Both the position numbers and the translations under genes were made by a program. This document shows positions 1 to 7,163 of a DNA stretch of 46,241 nucleotides, one piece after another (position 1 is the first letter of the stretch; each line of letters starts with the position of its first letter). Origin of the DNA: Candidatus Uhrbacteria bacterium (GTDB lineage: Bacteria > Patescibacteriota > Patescibacteriia > 2-12-FULL-60-25); NCBI GenBank assembly GCA_030649995.1, contig JAUSEV010000032.1, positions 1 to 46,241 of the forward strand, written 5' to 3'. The notes under the pieces are model-generated. The model was given only the letters and a program-made list of their open reading frames with translations, was not told where the DNA came from and made no database searches.

Positions 1-140
1 CCCCATTTACTCATCGACTTGTGACAGGTCGGGCAATGTTTTTTTGTGACGATTAGGGATCATATTCCCTAATTATTTCAGAACGGAGCTACATCTACAA
101 GAAAAACAACTAAATCACCAACACGAAATGTCTATTAGCT

Positions 141-183
141 CCATAGTAACAAACTTATGCTATCGCGCGAAGTTGTCACGGGT
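141..183 (+). repeat. direct repeat, copy 1
   Basis: A 43 bp sequence beginning CCATAGTAACAAACTT and ending ACGGGTG. It recurs at 454-497 with only a few changes. The unit contains an inverted repeat (GTAACAA-CTT against AAG-TTGTTAC) that pairs fully, apart from one bulge, in copy 2 and has one mismatch here. A T-run (TGTTTTTT) follows this copy. Function is unknown. Confidence 0.75.
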
Positions 184-453
184 GTTTTTTGGGCGATTTT
201 GCGAGAGGTTCTGTCATCTTAAGCCAGGATGCGCGATTTTTTTGCGAGCATTGACGAGCTTTTTCATGGTCTTTTCTATTTTTCTTAAAAGCTGTCGTCC
301 GTTTGGATTGGAATGGCAAACAAAAAAGCTGGGTTTTAACAGCTTACGATAAAAATCCTGTGCTAGAGGGGGGAATTCCCCCCCCTCTCCGACGCAGACT
401 TCTGGCGGGGCACCGGTTAACACATCGCGTAATATTACGATACTACACACTTT

Positions 454-497
454 CCATGGTAACAAACTTATGCTATCGCGCGAAGTTGTTACGGGGT
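454..497 (+). repeat. direct repeat, copy 2
   Basis: Second copy of the unit at 141-183, starting 313 bp later. Its inverted arms GTAACAA-CTT and AAG-TTGTTAC pair with a single bulged base around the loop ATGCTATCGCGCG. The unit could be a protein-binding site, a hairpin or a scar of a mobile sequence; the sequence does not decide between them. Confidence 0.75.
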
Positions 498-556
498 GGC
501 TGTAGATGGATTTTGTATACTGTAGAAGAAGGTACCGAGCACCTATGCGATATTGT

Positions 557-604
557 CTAAAAAGAAAGAGGCGGGGTCACAGTGCGTTGCACCATAACCC
601 CGCC
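557..604 (-). terminator. rho-independent terminator of cassette gene 1
   Basis: Read on the minus strand, GGCGGGGT pairs with ACCCCGCC. The loop holds a second small hairpin (GTGC AAC GCAC). A T-rich tract (TCTTTCTTTTT) follows. It lies about 45 bp after the stop of the GC-rich gene at 647-1595. Confidence 0.75.
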
Positions 605-646
605 AAGAATTTTGCAGCGATCCGCCTGATGGCGGGGAAAACCAAG

Positions 647-1595
647 CTACGTGACCGACACCTGCCTGAAGACGGAGAGAGCCGCCGAGTCGCACCCACC
701 CGCGCTGAGGTCCCTGTGGCCGAACTCGAGCTTCGAGTCGAACGCGCTGACGTAGAGCGAGCACCCGGGGCCCCGCCACTGGAACGAGGCGAGGTCCTGC
801 ACGGGGGTGTTGCCATCGCGGCAGAGCACCTTCGTGTGGAGGATCGTCGCCATCAGGCTGTCGAAGCCACCCAGCGCGAACCTGTGCTTCGCGGGGAGCG
901 TCTTCATGAGGGCGCGGTCGCCCTCGATGCCGATGCCCTGGAAGACGGCCGGGAAGATCCAGCCGAAGATCGGGCCCACGCGGAGCGCGGAGACCAGCCG
1001 GAGCTGGCTCTCGTCCACGATGGTGACCTGGCCGTCGGTGTCGTTCTCACGGTAGTCCACGAAGTTGCGGCCATTGAACTGCTCCTCGTAGGCCGCCTTG
1101 ATGGCCGGCTTGAAGAACTCGTGGATGACCTTGCCGGGGTTCTGGACGTCGATGTCCATCTGCGGCAGGAACCACGGGAGGCGGATGCCCCGGCTGCGAT
1201 CCTTCACCTTGAACAGGTTCGAGACCTGATCGTCGGCGGAGATCTCCTCCACGAGCGCGCGACAGACTATCCTCCATCTGCGCGGCCGAGGGGAGCTTGG
1301 TGCCCTTCGGGAGGTACAGCCCGCCGCGCTTGATGAACGACTCGAAGTCGAACTTGCCCTCCGGCTGCTCCCAGTAGTAGTTCGGGTTCAGGTCGACGTG
1401 ACCGAATTCGAAGCTCTCGGGGATGAAGAGGCGGACGTTCTTGCCGATGCAGAGGCGGATCACCTGCTCGAGGGTGACCTTCGAGCGACCAGCCTTGACG
1501 TCCTCCCAGGCGTCGCGGCCGCCGAGGCGGTTGATGACGGCGAGAACGTCGAGCGCATCGATTCCCTTGACCAGATCCAACGGATTGTTGCCCAT
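647..1595 (-). pseudogene. GC-rich cassette gene 1, unknown protein, frameshifted
   Basis: A protein of about 314 residues is split over two minus-strand frames. The first frame starts at 1595 with MGNNPLDLVKGIDALDV and runs to about 1258. The second continues from about 1257 (LVEEISADDQVSNLFKV) to the stop at 647. One missing base in the stretch TCGCGCGCTCG (about 1255-1265) explains the break. The start has a good Shine-Dalgarno sequence (GGAAGGAG) 8 nt before ATG, which native genes here lack. Base composition differs from the neighbours: 781-840 has 40 G/C of 60. I recognise no domain. The product looks soluble and globular, with no signal peptide or membrane segment. It sits between its own promoter (1717-1747) and terminator (557-604). 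The frameshift may be real decay, a programmed shift or an assembly indel. Confidence 0.7.
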
Positions 1596-1716
1596 AGCTC
1601 TGTCTCCTTCCAGGCGAGCATTTATGCTGGCCCAAAAAGCGTTGTGCCCCTAACCCCGGGGCCGGAGGGCTGTTCCTCGGATTGAGCTATTGATGATGAA
1701 AGGAACAACGTATCTA

Positions 1717-1747
1717 TATTTATTGCTTATTTGAGGACTTTAGTCAA
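1717..1747 (-). promoter_or_regulatory. promoter of cassette gene 1
   Basis: On the minus strand TTGACT (1742-1747) is followed after 18-19 bp by ATAAAT/TAAATA (1717-1723). A leader of about 115 nt then leads to the Shine-Dalgarno and the ATG at 1595. The -35 is strong. The exact -10 register is uncertain. Confidence 0.5.
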
Positions 1748-1808
1748 CCTACATTATTTACGACAATCCAAAAACAAAAACACCTCCCGTTTTTCGGAAA
1801 GTGTTATC

Positions 1809-1845
1809 GTGCCCTTCAACTCCACTTCGTTTCGTTCAGGACACC
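1809..1845. repeat. short dispersed repeat related to the dnaG insert
   Basis: The sequence GCCCTTCAACTCC followed by CGTTTCGTTCAGGACAC resembles the common CCCTTCGAC...CTCAGGGC dispersed repeats of bacteria. A related core is found in frame inside dnaG at 28922-28955. It lies in the intergenic space between cassette 1 and tRNA-Glu. Confidence 0.4.
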
Positions 1846-1877
1846 TAAAAATCCCCGATTGTGGGGATTTTTAGGTG
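1842..1877 (-). terminator. terminator hairpin abutting tRNA-Glu
   Basis: A perfect 15 bp stem, CACCTAAAAATCCCC (1842-1856) against GGGGATTTTTAGGTG (1863-1877). Its distal arm includes two bases of the encoded CCA tail of tRNA-Glu. The A-tract and T-tract flank a G/C core, so it could act in both directions. Confidence 0.8.
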
Positions 1878-1950
1878 GTAGCTCGTAGGGGAATCGAACC
1901 CCTATTGACGGCTTGAGAAGCCGCTGTCCTAACCGTTAGACGAACGAGCC
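1876..1950 (-). tRNA. tRNA-Glu (CTC anticodon)
   Basis: A full cloverleaf can be folded on the minus strand. The acceptor GGCTCGT pairs with ACGAGCT, the anticodon stem GCGGC/GCCGT holds loop TTCTCAA (anticodon CTC), and the T stem AGGGG/CCCCT has loop TTCGATT. The CCA is encoded. The gene is 75 nt and is followed immediately by a terminator. No convincing promoter is seen directly upstream, where repeats lie; it may be read from the S23 gene. Confidence 0.95.
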
Positions 1951-1960
1951 ATGGGTGATG

Positions 1961-1992
1961 AGCTTCTTAGGCTTTAGCTGGTAGCTTCTTAG
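1961..1992 (-). repeat. GCCTAAGAAGCTA-type repeat, left flank of the S23 gene
   Basis: Contains AGCTTCTTAGGC and a second AGCTTCTTAG. The inverse complement of the same words lies at 2352-2385, so the S23 gene sits between inverted copies of one repeat. The core GCCTAA resembles the GCCTANN heptamers at 31088-31275. Confidence 0.65.
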
Positions 1993-1993
1993 A

Positions 1994-2350
1994 TTACAGA
2001 AGGGAGATCATCTTGTTAAGCATTTTCATAACTTCAGTTAACAGGTCTTTTGCTTTTATTTTTTCGACACTTTTCCCAAAGTCCAACCTATCCGCTATCT
2101 CTATTTGCGTTTCCAACTCCGCACCCGATCCGTAGGCAATGATCAAAAATTGACGATAGTCTTTCTGGCTCCCTCGCCTTCTCCCTTCTGCGATGTTCGA
2201 TGGAATCGAAACCGCGCAACGTCTCATCTGATTGGTAAGACTATATTTTTCTTCTTCCGGAAAGCTCTTGGTCAATCCGTAGATAAGGACGACCAAATCC
2301 ATGGCTTTTTCCCAAACGATCAAATCCTTGTATGAGTGAATAGTTTCCAT
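1994..2350 (-). CDS. four-helix bundle protein (S23 / 23S rRNA intervening-sequence protein family)
   Basis: 118 residues beginning METIHSYKDLIVWEKAMDL. The pattern of a conserved N-terminal SYKDLxVW, then RRxAVSIPSNIAEG (about residues 43-57) and a YxxFL helix, is the signature of the S23 family, which folds as a four-helix bundle. Members were first seen encoded inside intervening sequences of 23S rRNA genes and also occur as free-standing genes, as here; their biochemical role is not settled. The gene lies between inverted copies of a repeat (1961-1992 and 2352-2385), the right copy ending against its ATG. That suggests it can move or has been inserted. No Shine-Dalgarno is present. tRNA-Glu is downstream on the same strand. 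Confidence 0.9.
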   Translation of the reverse strand: METIHSYKDLIVWEKAMDLVVLIYGLTKSFPEEEKYSLTNQMRRCAVSIPSNIAEGRRRGSQKDYRQFLIIAYGSGAELETQIEIADRLDFGKSVEKIKAKDLLTEVMKMLNKMISLL

Positions 2351-2351
2351 A

Positions 2352-2385
2352 CTAACGCCTAAGAAGCTAACGCCTAAGAAGCTAT
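2352..2385 (-). repeat. GCCTAAGAAGCTA-type repeat, right flank of the S23 gene
   Basis: Two 15 bp units, CTAACGCCTAAGAAG, in tandem on the plus strand, inverted relative to 1961-1992. The repeat overlaps the stop codon of the upstream Mur ligase (2382-2384) and touches the S23 start codon. Confidence 0.7.
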
Positions 2386-3734
2386 CTGCGTTTCCATGCC
2401 GCTTCCTGCCTTACCAACAATTCACTCGCGCGTTGCGGCTCCAACATCAACGCTTTTATGACGCGCTCCATGCGCACGCCCTTGGAATCAAGCCTGCCTT
2501 CCGATGCTTTTGCGAGAATAACGTCGCCGGGGCGAATCCATTCGCGTAAAAATTCCGCGGCCTCTGGCGTATCATCAAAAATTTTTATTTGCTCTTCCTT
2601 CATGCCGTTTGCGAGCGCCCCCTCGACCATAGCCGGCGCGAGTGTACCACAGGCGACAAAAAAATCAATTCCCCGCTTGGCCGCTTCCGAACCGACGAGT
2701 CGATGCATGCCTTGTGATTGATCGCCGAGTTCACGCATCTCGCCCAAGCAGACAATGCGGCGCTGCGATTCCAAAAGCGGCATCGTCGCTAAATCTCGAA
2801 TGGCGGATAAAACCGCCGCCGGCGAGGCGTTGTAGGTATCGTCAAGAAGCGTCGTATGTTTGATGCCCGAGATCATGCGCGTACGACCGGGCAACGGATG
2901 GAAATGGTTTGGCAAATCTTGAATCGGATCAAGACCAAGATCCAGCGCGACGCCGACAGTCACAGCTGCTGCCACGGCAAAAGCGATAGGTGTCCCAAAC
3001 ACACCCTGAATCCGCAACGTGCGCAAACGATTTAATGATTCGAGTTGAATTTCCAATCCCGTGGGTACGCGACCATACTCATTTTCCTCCGTCAATACTT
3101 GAACTCGAATCAATCGAACCTCCGCGCCATCCACAGAACCAAAGGTGATGATAGGCGCGGCCGTCAGATGTCGCATGGCAAACACTCGTGGATCATCCAT
3201 ATTGAGAATAGCTGTGCCATTCGATTTGAGCGCTTTGACTAACGTCGCTTTTTCTTCGGTAAGAGCTTGCACCGAAGAATAGTTGGTGAGATGCACGGGG
3301 GCGATCGAGTCGCCTTCGGGTGTGACGGCCGTGATCACTGCCACATCAGGTGGAGCGATCGCCACCAACCGCGCCAAATCGCCGGGATGATCCGCCGCCA
3401 TCTCAAAAACAAACGTGCGAATGCCCGTGGATCGCCAACCGTGAGAAATACACCATGCCGTCGAGAGTAGCCGCCACCAAGCAAGAAACGATCGTCCCGG
3501 AGCTTCGTGACCAAACACCGTGAGCGCAACGCCTAAATCATTGTTATAGCTTTTTGGCGAGACGCGAGTTTTGCTGGTGACAGGATCGTCAGCGTTGAGC
3601 AACGCGGCGATCGCGCGTTTCGTTGTTGATTTTCCAACGGTGCCGGTGATGGCGATAACGAGCGGCCGTTCACGTTTGATCGTCTCGGCCGCGCGACTAA
3701 CGAGCCAGCGTTCAAGAATATTGAGAAGAGACAT
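2382..3734 (-). CDS. murF: Mur ligase, MurF type (UDP-MurNAc-tripeptide--D-Ala-D-Ala ligase)
   Basis: 450 residues. The central ATPase domain starts almost at once, with the P-loop GTVGKSTTK at about 31-39 and the NNDLGV motif at 64-69. EEKATLVKAL follows at 160-169 and NMDDP at 178-182. The C-terminal domain carries DDTYNASPAA (298-307) and GEMRELG (331-337), both typical of MurF, which adds D-Ala-D-Ala to the peptidoglycan precursor in the cytoplasm. In ordinary MurF the P-loop lies near residue 105, so the N-terminal UDP-binding domain appears to be missing or replaced; the C-terminal part is longer instead. It follows the transpeptidase gene by 22 bp in the same direction, a fragment of a division/cell-wall cluster. 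The ligase family is clear; the exact substrate is inferred. Confidence 0.85.
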   Translation of the reverse strand: MSLLNILERWLVSRAAETIKRERPLVIAITGTVGKSTTKRAIAALLNADDPVTSKTRVSPKSYNNDLGVALTVFGHEAPGRSFLAWWRLLSTAWCISHGWRSTGIRTFVFEMAADHPGDLARLVAIAPPDVAVITAVTPEGDSIAPVHLTNYSSVQALTEEKATLVKALKSNGTAILNMDDPRVFAMRHLTAAPIITFGSVDGAEVRLIRVQVLTEENEYGRVPTGLEIQLESLNRLRTLRIQGVFGTPIAFAVAAAVTVGVALDLGLDPIQDLPNHFHPLPGRTRMISGIKHTTLLDDTYNASPAAVLSAIRDLATMPLLESQRRIVCLGEMRELGDQSQGMHRLVGSEAAKRGIDFFVACGTLAPAMVEGALANGMKEEQIKIFDDTPEAAEFLREWIRPGDVILAKASEGRLDSKGVRMERVIKALMLEPQRASELLVRQEAAWKRR

Positions 3735-3756
3735 AAAAAATATCAGATTGAATCAA

Positions 3757-5520
3757 TTATTTTGTGACCGGTCGTTCCGGCGGGATTTGAAAATAGTCGA
3801 GCAAAAATTTTGCCAGATCGCCGAACACCGGTGCGGCCGATGATTCCGCGAATTTTACGGTGCGCGGATGATCGAGCTTTACGATCATCGCAAACCGCGG
3901 ATTATTTGCCGGCGCAAAACCGGTAAAAGAACCGATGGTGGCATCTTCATAATACCCCCCTCGTGGATCCGGAATTTGAGCGGTTCCGGTCTTGCCGGCC
4001 ACATAATATCCCGGCACACCGGCACGGTTCCCATGGCCTCGTTCTACCACGCTGATCAACATCGCGGAAATCAAACGAGAGGTTCGAGAAGAAATCACTT
4101 GTCGCACCACCTGCGGCTTGGTGACTTCCACCTTGCCGTCCGGATGACGAATCTCTTGCACCAAATACGGACGCAAAAGTTTTCCTCCGTTTCCCAATGC
4201 CGCGTACGCCGCAACCATCTGCAACGGAGAAACGGTGATTCCTTGCCCATACGAGGCGGTCGCCGGAAAAACTTTTCCTTTTTGACTGAGAGAAGAAATA
4301 TCGCCGCGCGTTTCCGACAAAAGATCGATCAAAGTTTTTTCCCCAAAACCAAAACGCGATACATAATCTTTAAAGACATCGCGTCCGACCAGTTGCTCAA
4401 CGTAAATAGCTCCGATGTTAAGAGACTTTTCCAAAAGTTGAGTCATGGTTTGTACTCCATGCCCCTGCTTATCTGAATTTTTTATCACATGTCCGTCGAT
4501 CGTGACTTCTCCCGAATCAAAAAAAGTCGTGCTTGGAGTGATCTTTCCCGTATCCAAGCCGGCGGCTATCGTGATGGCCTTAAAAATGGAACCGGGTTCA
4601 AATTGATAAAAGGTAGCCGGATTATTTAGCACCGCTAAATCCTTGATCTTTCCGTAATTTTGCGGATCAAAATCCGGCGTGGAACACAACGCGAGCATAG
4701 CCCCTGTTTCCGTATCCATAATCCCGATGGTTCCGCCATCGGCATCAAACTCCCTGACAGCGGCTTGAATTTTTTTACAGGCGGTGTATTGAATGGTGCG
4801 ATCAATGGTGAGCACCAAATCCGAACCGTCTTTTGCTTCTTTAAGCTGCCAATTTCCAATCGTTAATCGGCGACCCGCCGCATCTTTTTCCGCCATGAGC
4901 GAACCGGCTTCACCGGAGAGTATCTTATCGTACATGCCTTCCAGTCCATATTTTCCCACACGTTGATTTTCATCATCCTTCGCGACAAAACCCAATACAT
5001 GACCGCCGATCCCCTCCTCCGGAAACAATCGTGACAAGCTTTTTGTGATGCCTATCCCCCGCAAACGGCGTTCACGAATTTTGATGATCGTTTCCAAGGG
5101 GACGTCTTTGCTTATGACCATATACGAACTACTGCTCATCGCGAGCTTAGCATGGAGTTCTTCCTCCGGCAGGCGAAGAAGATCGGCCAAATCTTTAGCC
5201 GTAGATTGCGCGTCCTTTATTTCTTTTGGAGCCGCAAAAATTTGCCACACATCTCGATCTTTGGCGATCGGATGGAGCGCGCCATCTCCTCGATCTTTTA
5301 CATAAATGGTTCCGCGTCTGGGGATGAGAGCGGATTGAATTTCATGCTGATCCGCGGCCAAAACGTGATAGATATTAAAGTCCAACACCTGTAATTGAAA
5401 AAAACGGCCGATAAGCGCGAGTCCTGCCAATAAAAAACCAACCGTCAACCACATCAGGCGATATTCAAAAATGTGTGACCGACCACCTTCACGCGGCTGC
5501 GGTCGCGATCGATAACGCAT
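3757..5520 (-). CDS. ftsI: penicillin-binding protein 2 / FtsI septal peptidoglycan transpeptidase
   Basis: 587 residues. A short basic N-terminus is followed by one membrane segment (about 22-43). The PBP dimerisation region follows (RRGTIY at 68-73, LGFVAKDD near 176-183), then the transpeptidase domain. All three catalytic motifs are visible: SIFK with the nucleophilic serine at 311, SLN at 366-368 and KTG at 510-512. The protein cross-links peptidoglycan at the outer face of the membrane. There is no PASTA domain. The start ATG at 5520 has no Shine-Dalgarno and is preceded by an ACAGNNN heptamer array (5527-5572). It is read together with murF. Class B PBP is certain; a septal (FtsI) rather than elongation (PBP2/MrdA) role is inferred from the context with murF. 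Confidence 0.92.
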   Translation of the reverse strand: MRYRSRPQPREGGRSHIFEYRLMWLTVGFLLAGLALIGRFFQLQVLDFNIYHVLAADQHEIQSALIPRRGTIYVKDRGDGALHPIAKDRDVWQIFAAPKEIKDAQSTAKDLADLLRLPEEELHAKLAMSSSSYMVISKDVPLETIIKIRERRLRGIGITKSLSRLFPEEGIGGHVLGFVAKDDENQRVGKYGLEGMYDKILSGEAGSLMAEKDAAGRRLTIGNWQLKEAKDGSDLVLTIDRTIQYTACKKIQAAVREFDADGGTIGIMDTETGAMLALCSTPDFDPQNYGKIKDLAVLNNPATFYQFEPGSIFKAITIAAGLDTGKITPSTTFFDSGEVTIDGHVIKNSDKQGHGVQTMTQLLEKSLNIGAIYVEQLVGRDVFKDYVSRFGFGEKTLIDLLSETRGDISSLSQKGKVFPATASYGQGITVSPLQMVAAYAALGNGGKLLRPYLVQEIRHPDGKVEVTKPQVVRQVISSRTSRLISAMLISVVERGHGNRAGVPGYYVAGKTGTAQIPDPRGGYYEDATIGSFTGFAPANNPRFAMIVKLDHPRTVKFAESSAAPVFGDLAKFLLDYFQIPPERPVTK

Positions 5521-5526
5521 AGGGAC

Positions 5527-5572
5527 ATTACAGGTTACAGGTTACAGGTTACAGATGACAGCTTACAGCTTT
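5527..5572. repeat. heptamer array ACAGNNN upstream of ftsI
   Basis: Six consecutive 7 bp units starting ACAG (ACAGGTT three times, then ACAGATG and ACAGCTT twice). The same ACAG-led heptamers occur twice inside dnaE (16207-16241 and 16712-16746). Confidence 0.85.
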
Positions 5573-5601
5573 GAGCCGATCGTTTCCAGATGTTCTCGTG
5601 T

Positions 5602-5631
5602 TTGACGTTTCATGCTCCATGCTCCATGCTT
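5602..5631 (+). promoter_or_regulatory. putative promoter with heptamer spacer (CATGCTY array)
   Basis: TTGACG (5602-5607) is followed after exactly 17 bp by CATGCT (5625-5630). The spacer itself is made of CATGCTC heptamers. The ATG at 5640 lies 9 nt after the -10-like hexamer. The same arrangement is found in front of dnaG (29616-29644). The -10 match to TATAAT is weak, so this rests mainly on the two-fold recurrence. Confidence 0.45.
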
Positions 5632-5639
5632 CAAGACAT

Positions 5640-6290
5640 ATGTCCAACGATCTTCAGCCTTTTATCAAAGAAGCTCTCACGGCCCACATTCCGCGCGCAA
5701 AGATCAAAGAACAGTTGATCGCCGCCGGTTGGCAAGAAGATGAGGTAAAAAACGCTTTGGATGCCTATGTGGATAGTGACTTCCCGATTCCTATCCCTAA
5801 ACGCCGTCCATACCTTTCCGCCCGTGAAGCGTTTCTTTATCTCGTACTCTATATGAGTTTGTATGTCAGCTCATTTAGTTTGGGTACGTTGTTTTTTCAA
5901 TTCATCAACCGTTGGCTTCCTGACCCGAGCCGCGGCACCTACTCGTATGAAAGTTTCGGCTCGCTTGAGACGATCCGCCAGGCAACCGCCGCGCTCATTA
6001 TCACGTTCCCCGTCTTCATGCTCATTTCATGGATCCTGGCCAGAAGCGGCGCGCTGGATCCGGAAAAGCGAGGATCTAAAATCCGCAAATGGCTGACCTA
6101 TATTACCTTATTTATTGCCGCGGGTGTTATCATCGGCGATCTGATCGCGCTCGTATCCAACGTGCTTTCAGGAGAACTGACGATGCGCTTTGTCCTAAAA
6201 ATCCTGACGGTCCTCGCGATCGCCGCCAGCATCTTTACCTACTATCTCCTTGATTTGCGCAAGGAGGAAAAAGACGCAACCATCGCCTAG
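5640..6290 (+). CDS. DUF5671-like multi-pass membrane protein
   Basis: 216 residues from the ATG at 5640; the upstream in-frame extension is only repeat sequence. Residues 1-45 form a soluble helical part (SNDLQPFIKEALTAHI, then IAAGWQEDEVKNALD) like a small helical motif often fused to DUF5671. Four hydrophobic segments follow at about 63-85, 110-135, 148-172 and 185-205. The pattern and order match DUF5671 membrane proteins common in Patescibacteria, whose function is unknown. The next gene starts 6 bp later and a third follows 4 bp after that, so the three are probably one transcript. A putative promoter with a heptamer spacer lies directly upstream. The family assignment is from memory of the pattern and is moderately sure. 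Confidence 0.75.
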   Translation: MSNDLQPFIKEALTAHIPRAKIKEQLIAAGWQEDEVKNALDAYVDSDFPIPIPKRRPYLSAREAFLYLVLYMSLYVSSFSLGTLFFQFINRWLPDPSRGTYSYESFGSLETIRQATAALIITFPVFMLISWILARSGALDPEKRGSKIRKWLTYITLFIAAGVIIGDLIALVSNVLSGELTMRFVLKILTVLAIAASIFTYYLLDLRKEEKDATIA

Positions 6291-6295
6291 CCGCT

Positions 6296-6712
6296 ATGAA
6301 ATATCCCAAACTCCACCGCGCCTACGCGATCGCGATCACGCTCATCGTGGCGGTCAGCGTCGCAGCGGGACTTTTTGTCGCCGGTTCGCCGACCAAAGAA
6401 CGGCTGCGCAGACTCGATGAGCAACGCGTCCAAAGTCTGGAACAAATCCGCTCCGTCGTAAACGATCACGCGGCCAGGCTAAACACTCTTCCCGCGAGTT
6501 TGTCCGACACCTCCGGATCGCTCTACATCGATCCGAGAATCCTTGGAGGCATAGAATACCGTGTCCTCTCAACGTCCACGTATGAGCTCTGCGCCACGTT
6601 TGAAACGGACGGGCCACAAGAACCCTACGCCTATCCGTATCCGAAACGTGTCGAAAACGCGCCCTTTTGGAAGCACGGAACCGGACGCGTCTGTTTTTTG
6701 TTAACAAAATAA
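6296..6712 (+). CDS. unknown single-pass membrane protein
   Basis: 138 residues. Residues 8-30 (YAIAITLIVAVSVAAGLFVAG) are one hydrophobic segment near the N-terminus. A helical stretch (about 32-60) and a small extracytoplasmic domain with two cysteines (near 98 and 134) follow. The arrangement, a positively charged start, an N-terminal helix and a short folded tail, is pilin-like, but there is no prepilin cleavage site that I can support. It lies 6 bp after the DUF5671-like gene and 3 bp before the next gene, and no Shine-Dalgarno is seen. Product unknown. Confidence 0.75.
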   Translation: MKYPKLHRAYAIAITLIVAVSVAAGLFVAGSPTKERLRRLDEQRVQSLEQIRSVVNDHAARLNTLPASLSDTSGSLYIDPRILGGIEYRVLSTSTYELCATFETDGPQEPYAYPYPKRVENAPFWKHGTGRVCFLLTK

Positions 6713-6715
6713 TCC

Positions 6716-7150
6716 ATGACCCACTCATTTGTTTCTTTCTCTTTGCCGCGCCAAGAATTGCCGGAACTCTACCGGTCGCTCGCGACGTCTTTTATGATCG
6801 AACAAATTTTAAGAAACGAGCAAGGACTTGAACCCGTTGACCCTCCCCTTTTTCTGCAGAACGTTGAACGGCTTTTGCGCGTCGCGGGAGAATCACCCTC
6901 CTCGCTCATGGAACAAGCGGAAGAAGAGCTGTGGGCTCATGCCTGGTATATTTATACCGATGAGTGGGCGTGGTTTCGAGCCAAGGAGGACGTGATGCGG
7001 GAACTCGGAGAACGCCTCTCGCGCACAAAACATGATGTTCTTGATCGCCTCGTGGAAAAAACCTATCGCAAAAAATTCGATCAGTATGTGGCGGAAATTG
7101 ATATGCAACCAAAAGTTTCGATGGCGCAACCGCAAAAAAAGAAAAAGTGA
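6716..7150 (+). CDS. unknown soluble protein
   Basis: 144 residues, helical and acidic in the middle (SSLMEQAEEELWAHAW), with a lysine-rich tail (QPQKKKK). There is no membrane segment or catalytic motif I recognise. It is the third gene of the DUF5671 group, separated from the previous stop by 3 bp. Its TGA stop (7148-7150) overlaps the extended -10 element proposed for the next gene. It could be a protein that works with the two membrane proteins before it, but nothing in the sequence says how. Confidence 0.7.
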   Translation: MTHSFVSFSLPRQELPELYRSLATSFMIEQILRNEQGLEPVDPPLFLQNVERLLRVAGESPSSLMEQAEEELWAHAWYIYTDEWAWFRAKEDVMRELGERLSRTKHDVLDRLVEKTYRKKFDQYVAEIDMQPKVSMAQPQKKKK

Positions 7151-7156
7151 TATACT
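7148..7156 (+). promoter_or_regulatory. extended -10 promoter, leaderless start
   Basis: TG-A-TATACT is an extended -10 element ending 7 nt before the ATG at 7164, so transcription would start at or next to the start codon. No -35 match is present, as expected for extended -10 promoters. Confidence 0.5.
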
Positions 7157-7163
7157 GGATGAC

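Larger units (their letters stand above)
1..556. other. gene-poor region without a supported gene
   Basis: No open frame here has recognisable protein character. The stretch holds two copies of a 43-44 bp direct repeat (141-183 and 454-497) and a short G/C-run palindrome centred on GAATTC near 366-388. A possible small minus-strand frame (214-465) has low-complexity, shadow-like content and no ribosome site. I see nothing else that can be annotated. Confidence 0.5.

Noticed and set aside
214-465. 83-codon minus-strand frame between the two direct repeats
   Set aside because: No Shine-Dalgarno, no leaderless promoter, odd composition, and it runs through the G/C palindrome near 366-388.
506-1333. 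275-codon plus-strand open frame opposite cassette gene 1
   Set aside because: Very rich in Arg, Glu, Ala and Val with no domain, a typical shadow of a GC-rich gene. The minus strand has the Shine-Dalgarno, promoter and terminator.
3868-4476. 202-codon plus-strand frame
   Set aside because: Antisense to the transpeptidase domain of ftsI, whose catalytic motifs are all intact; no start signal.
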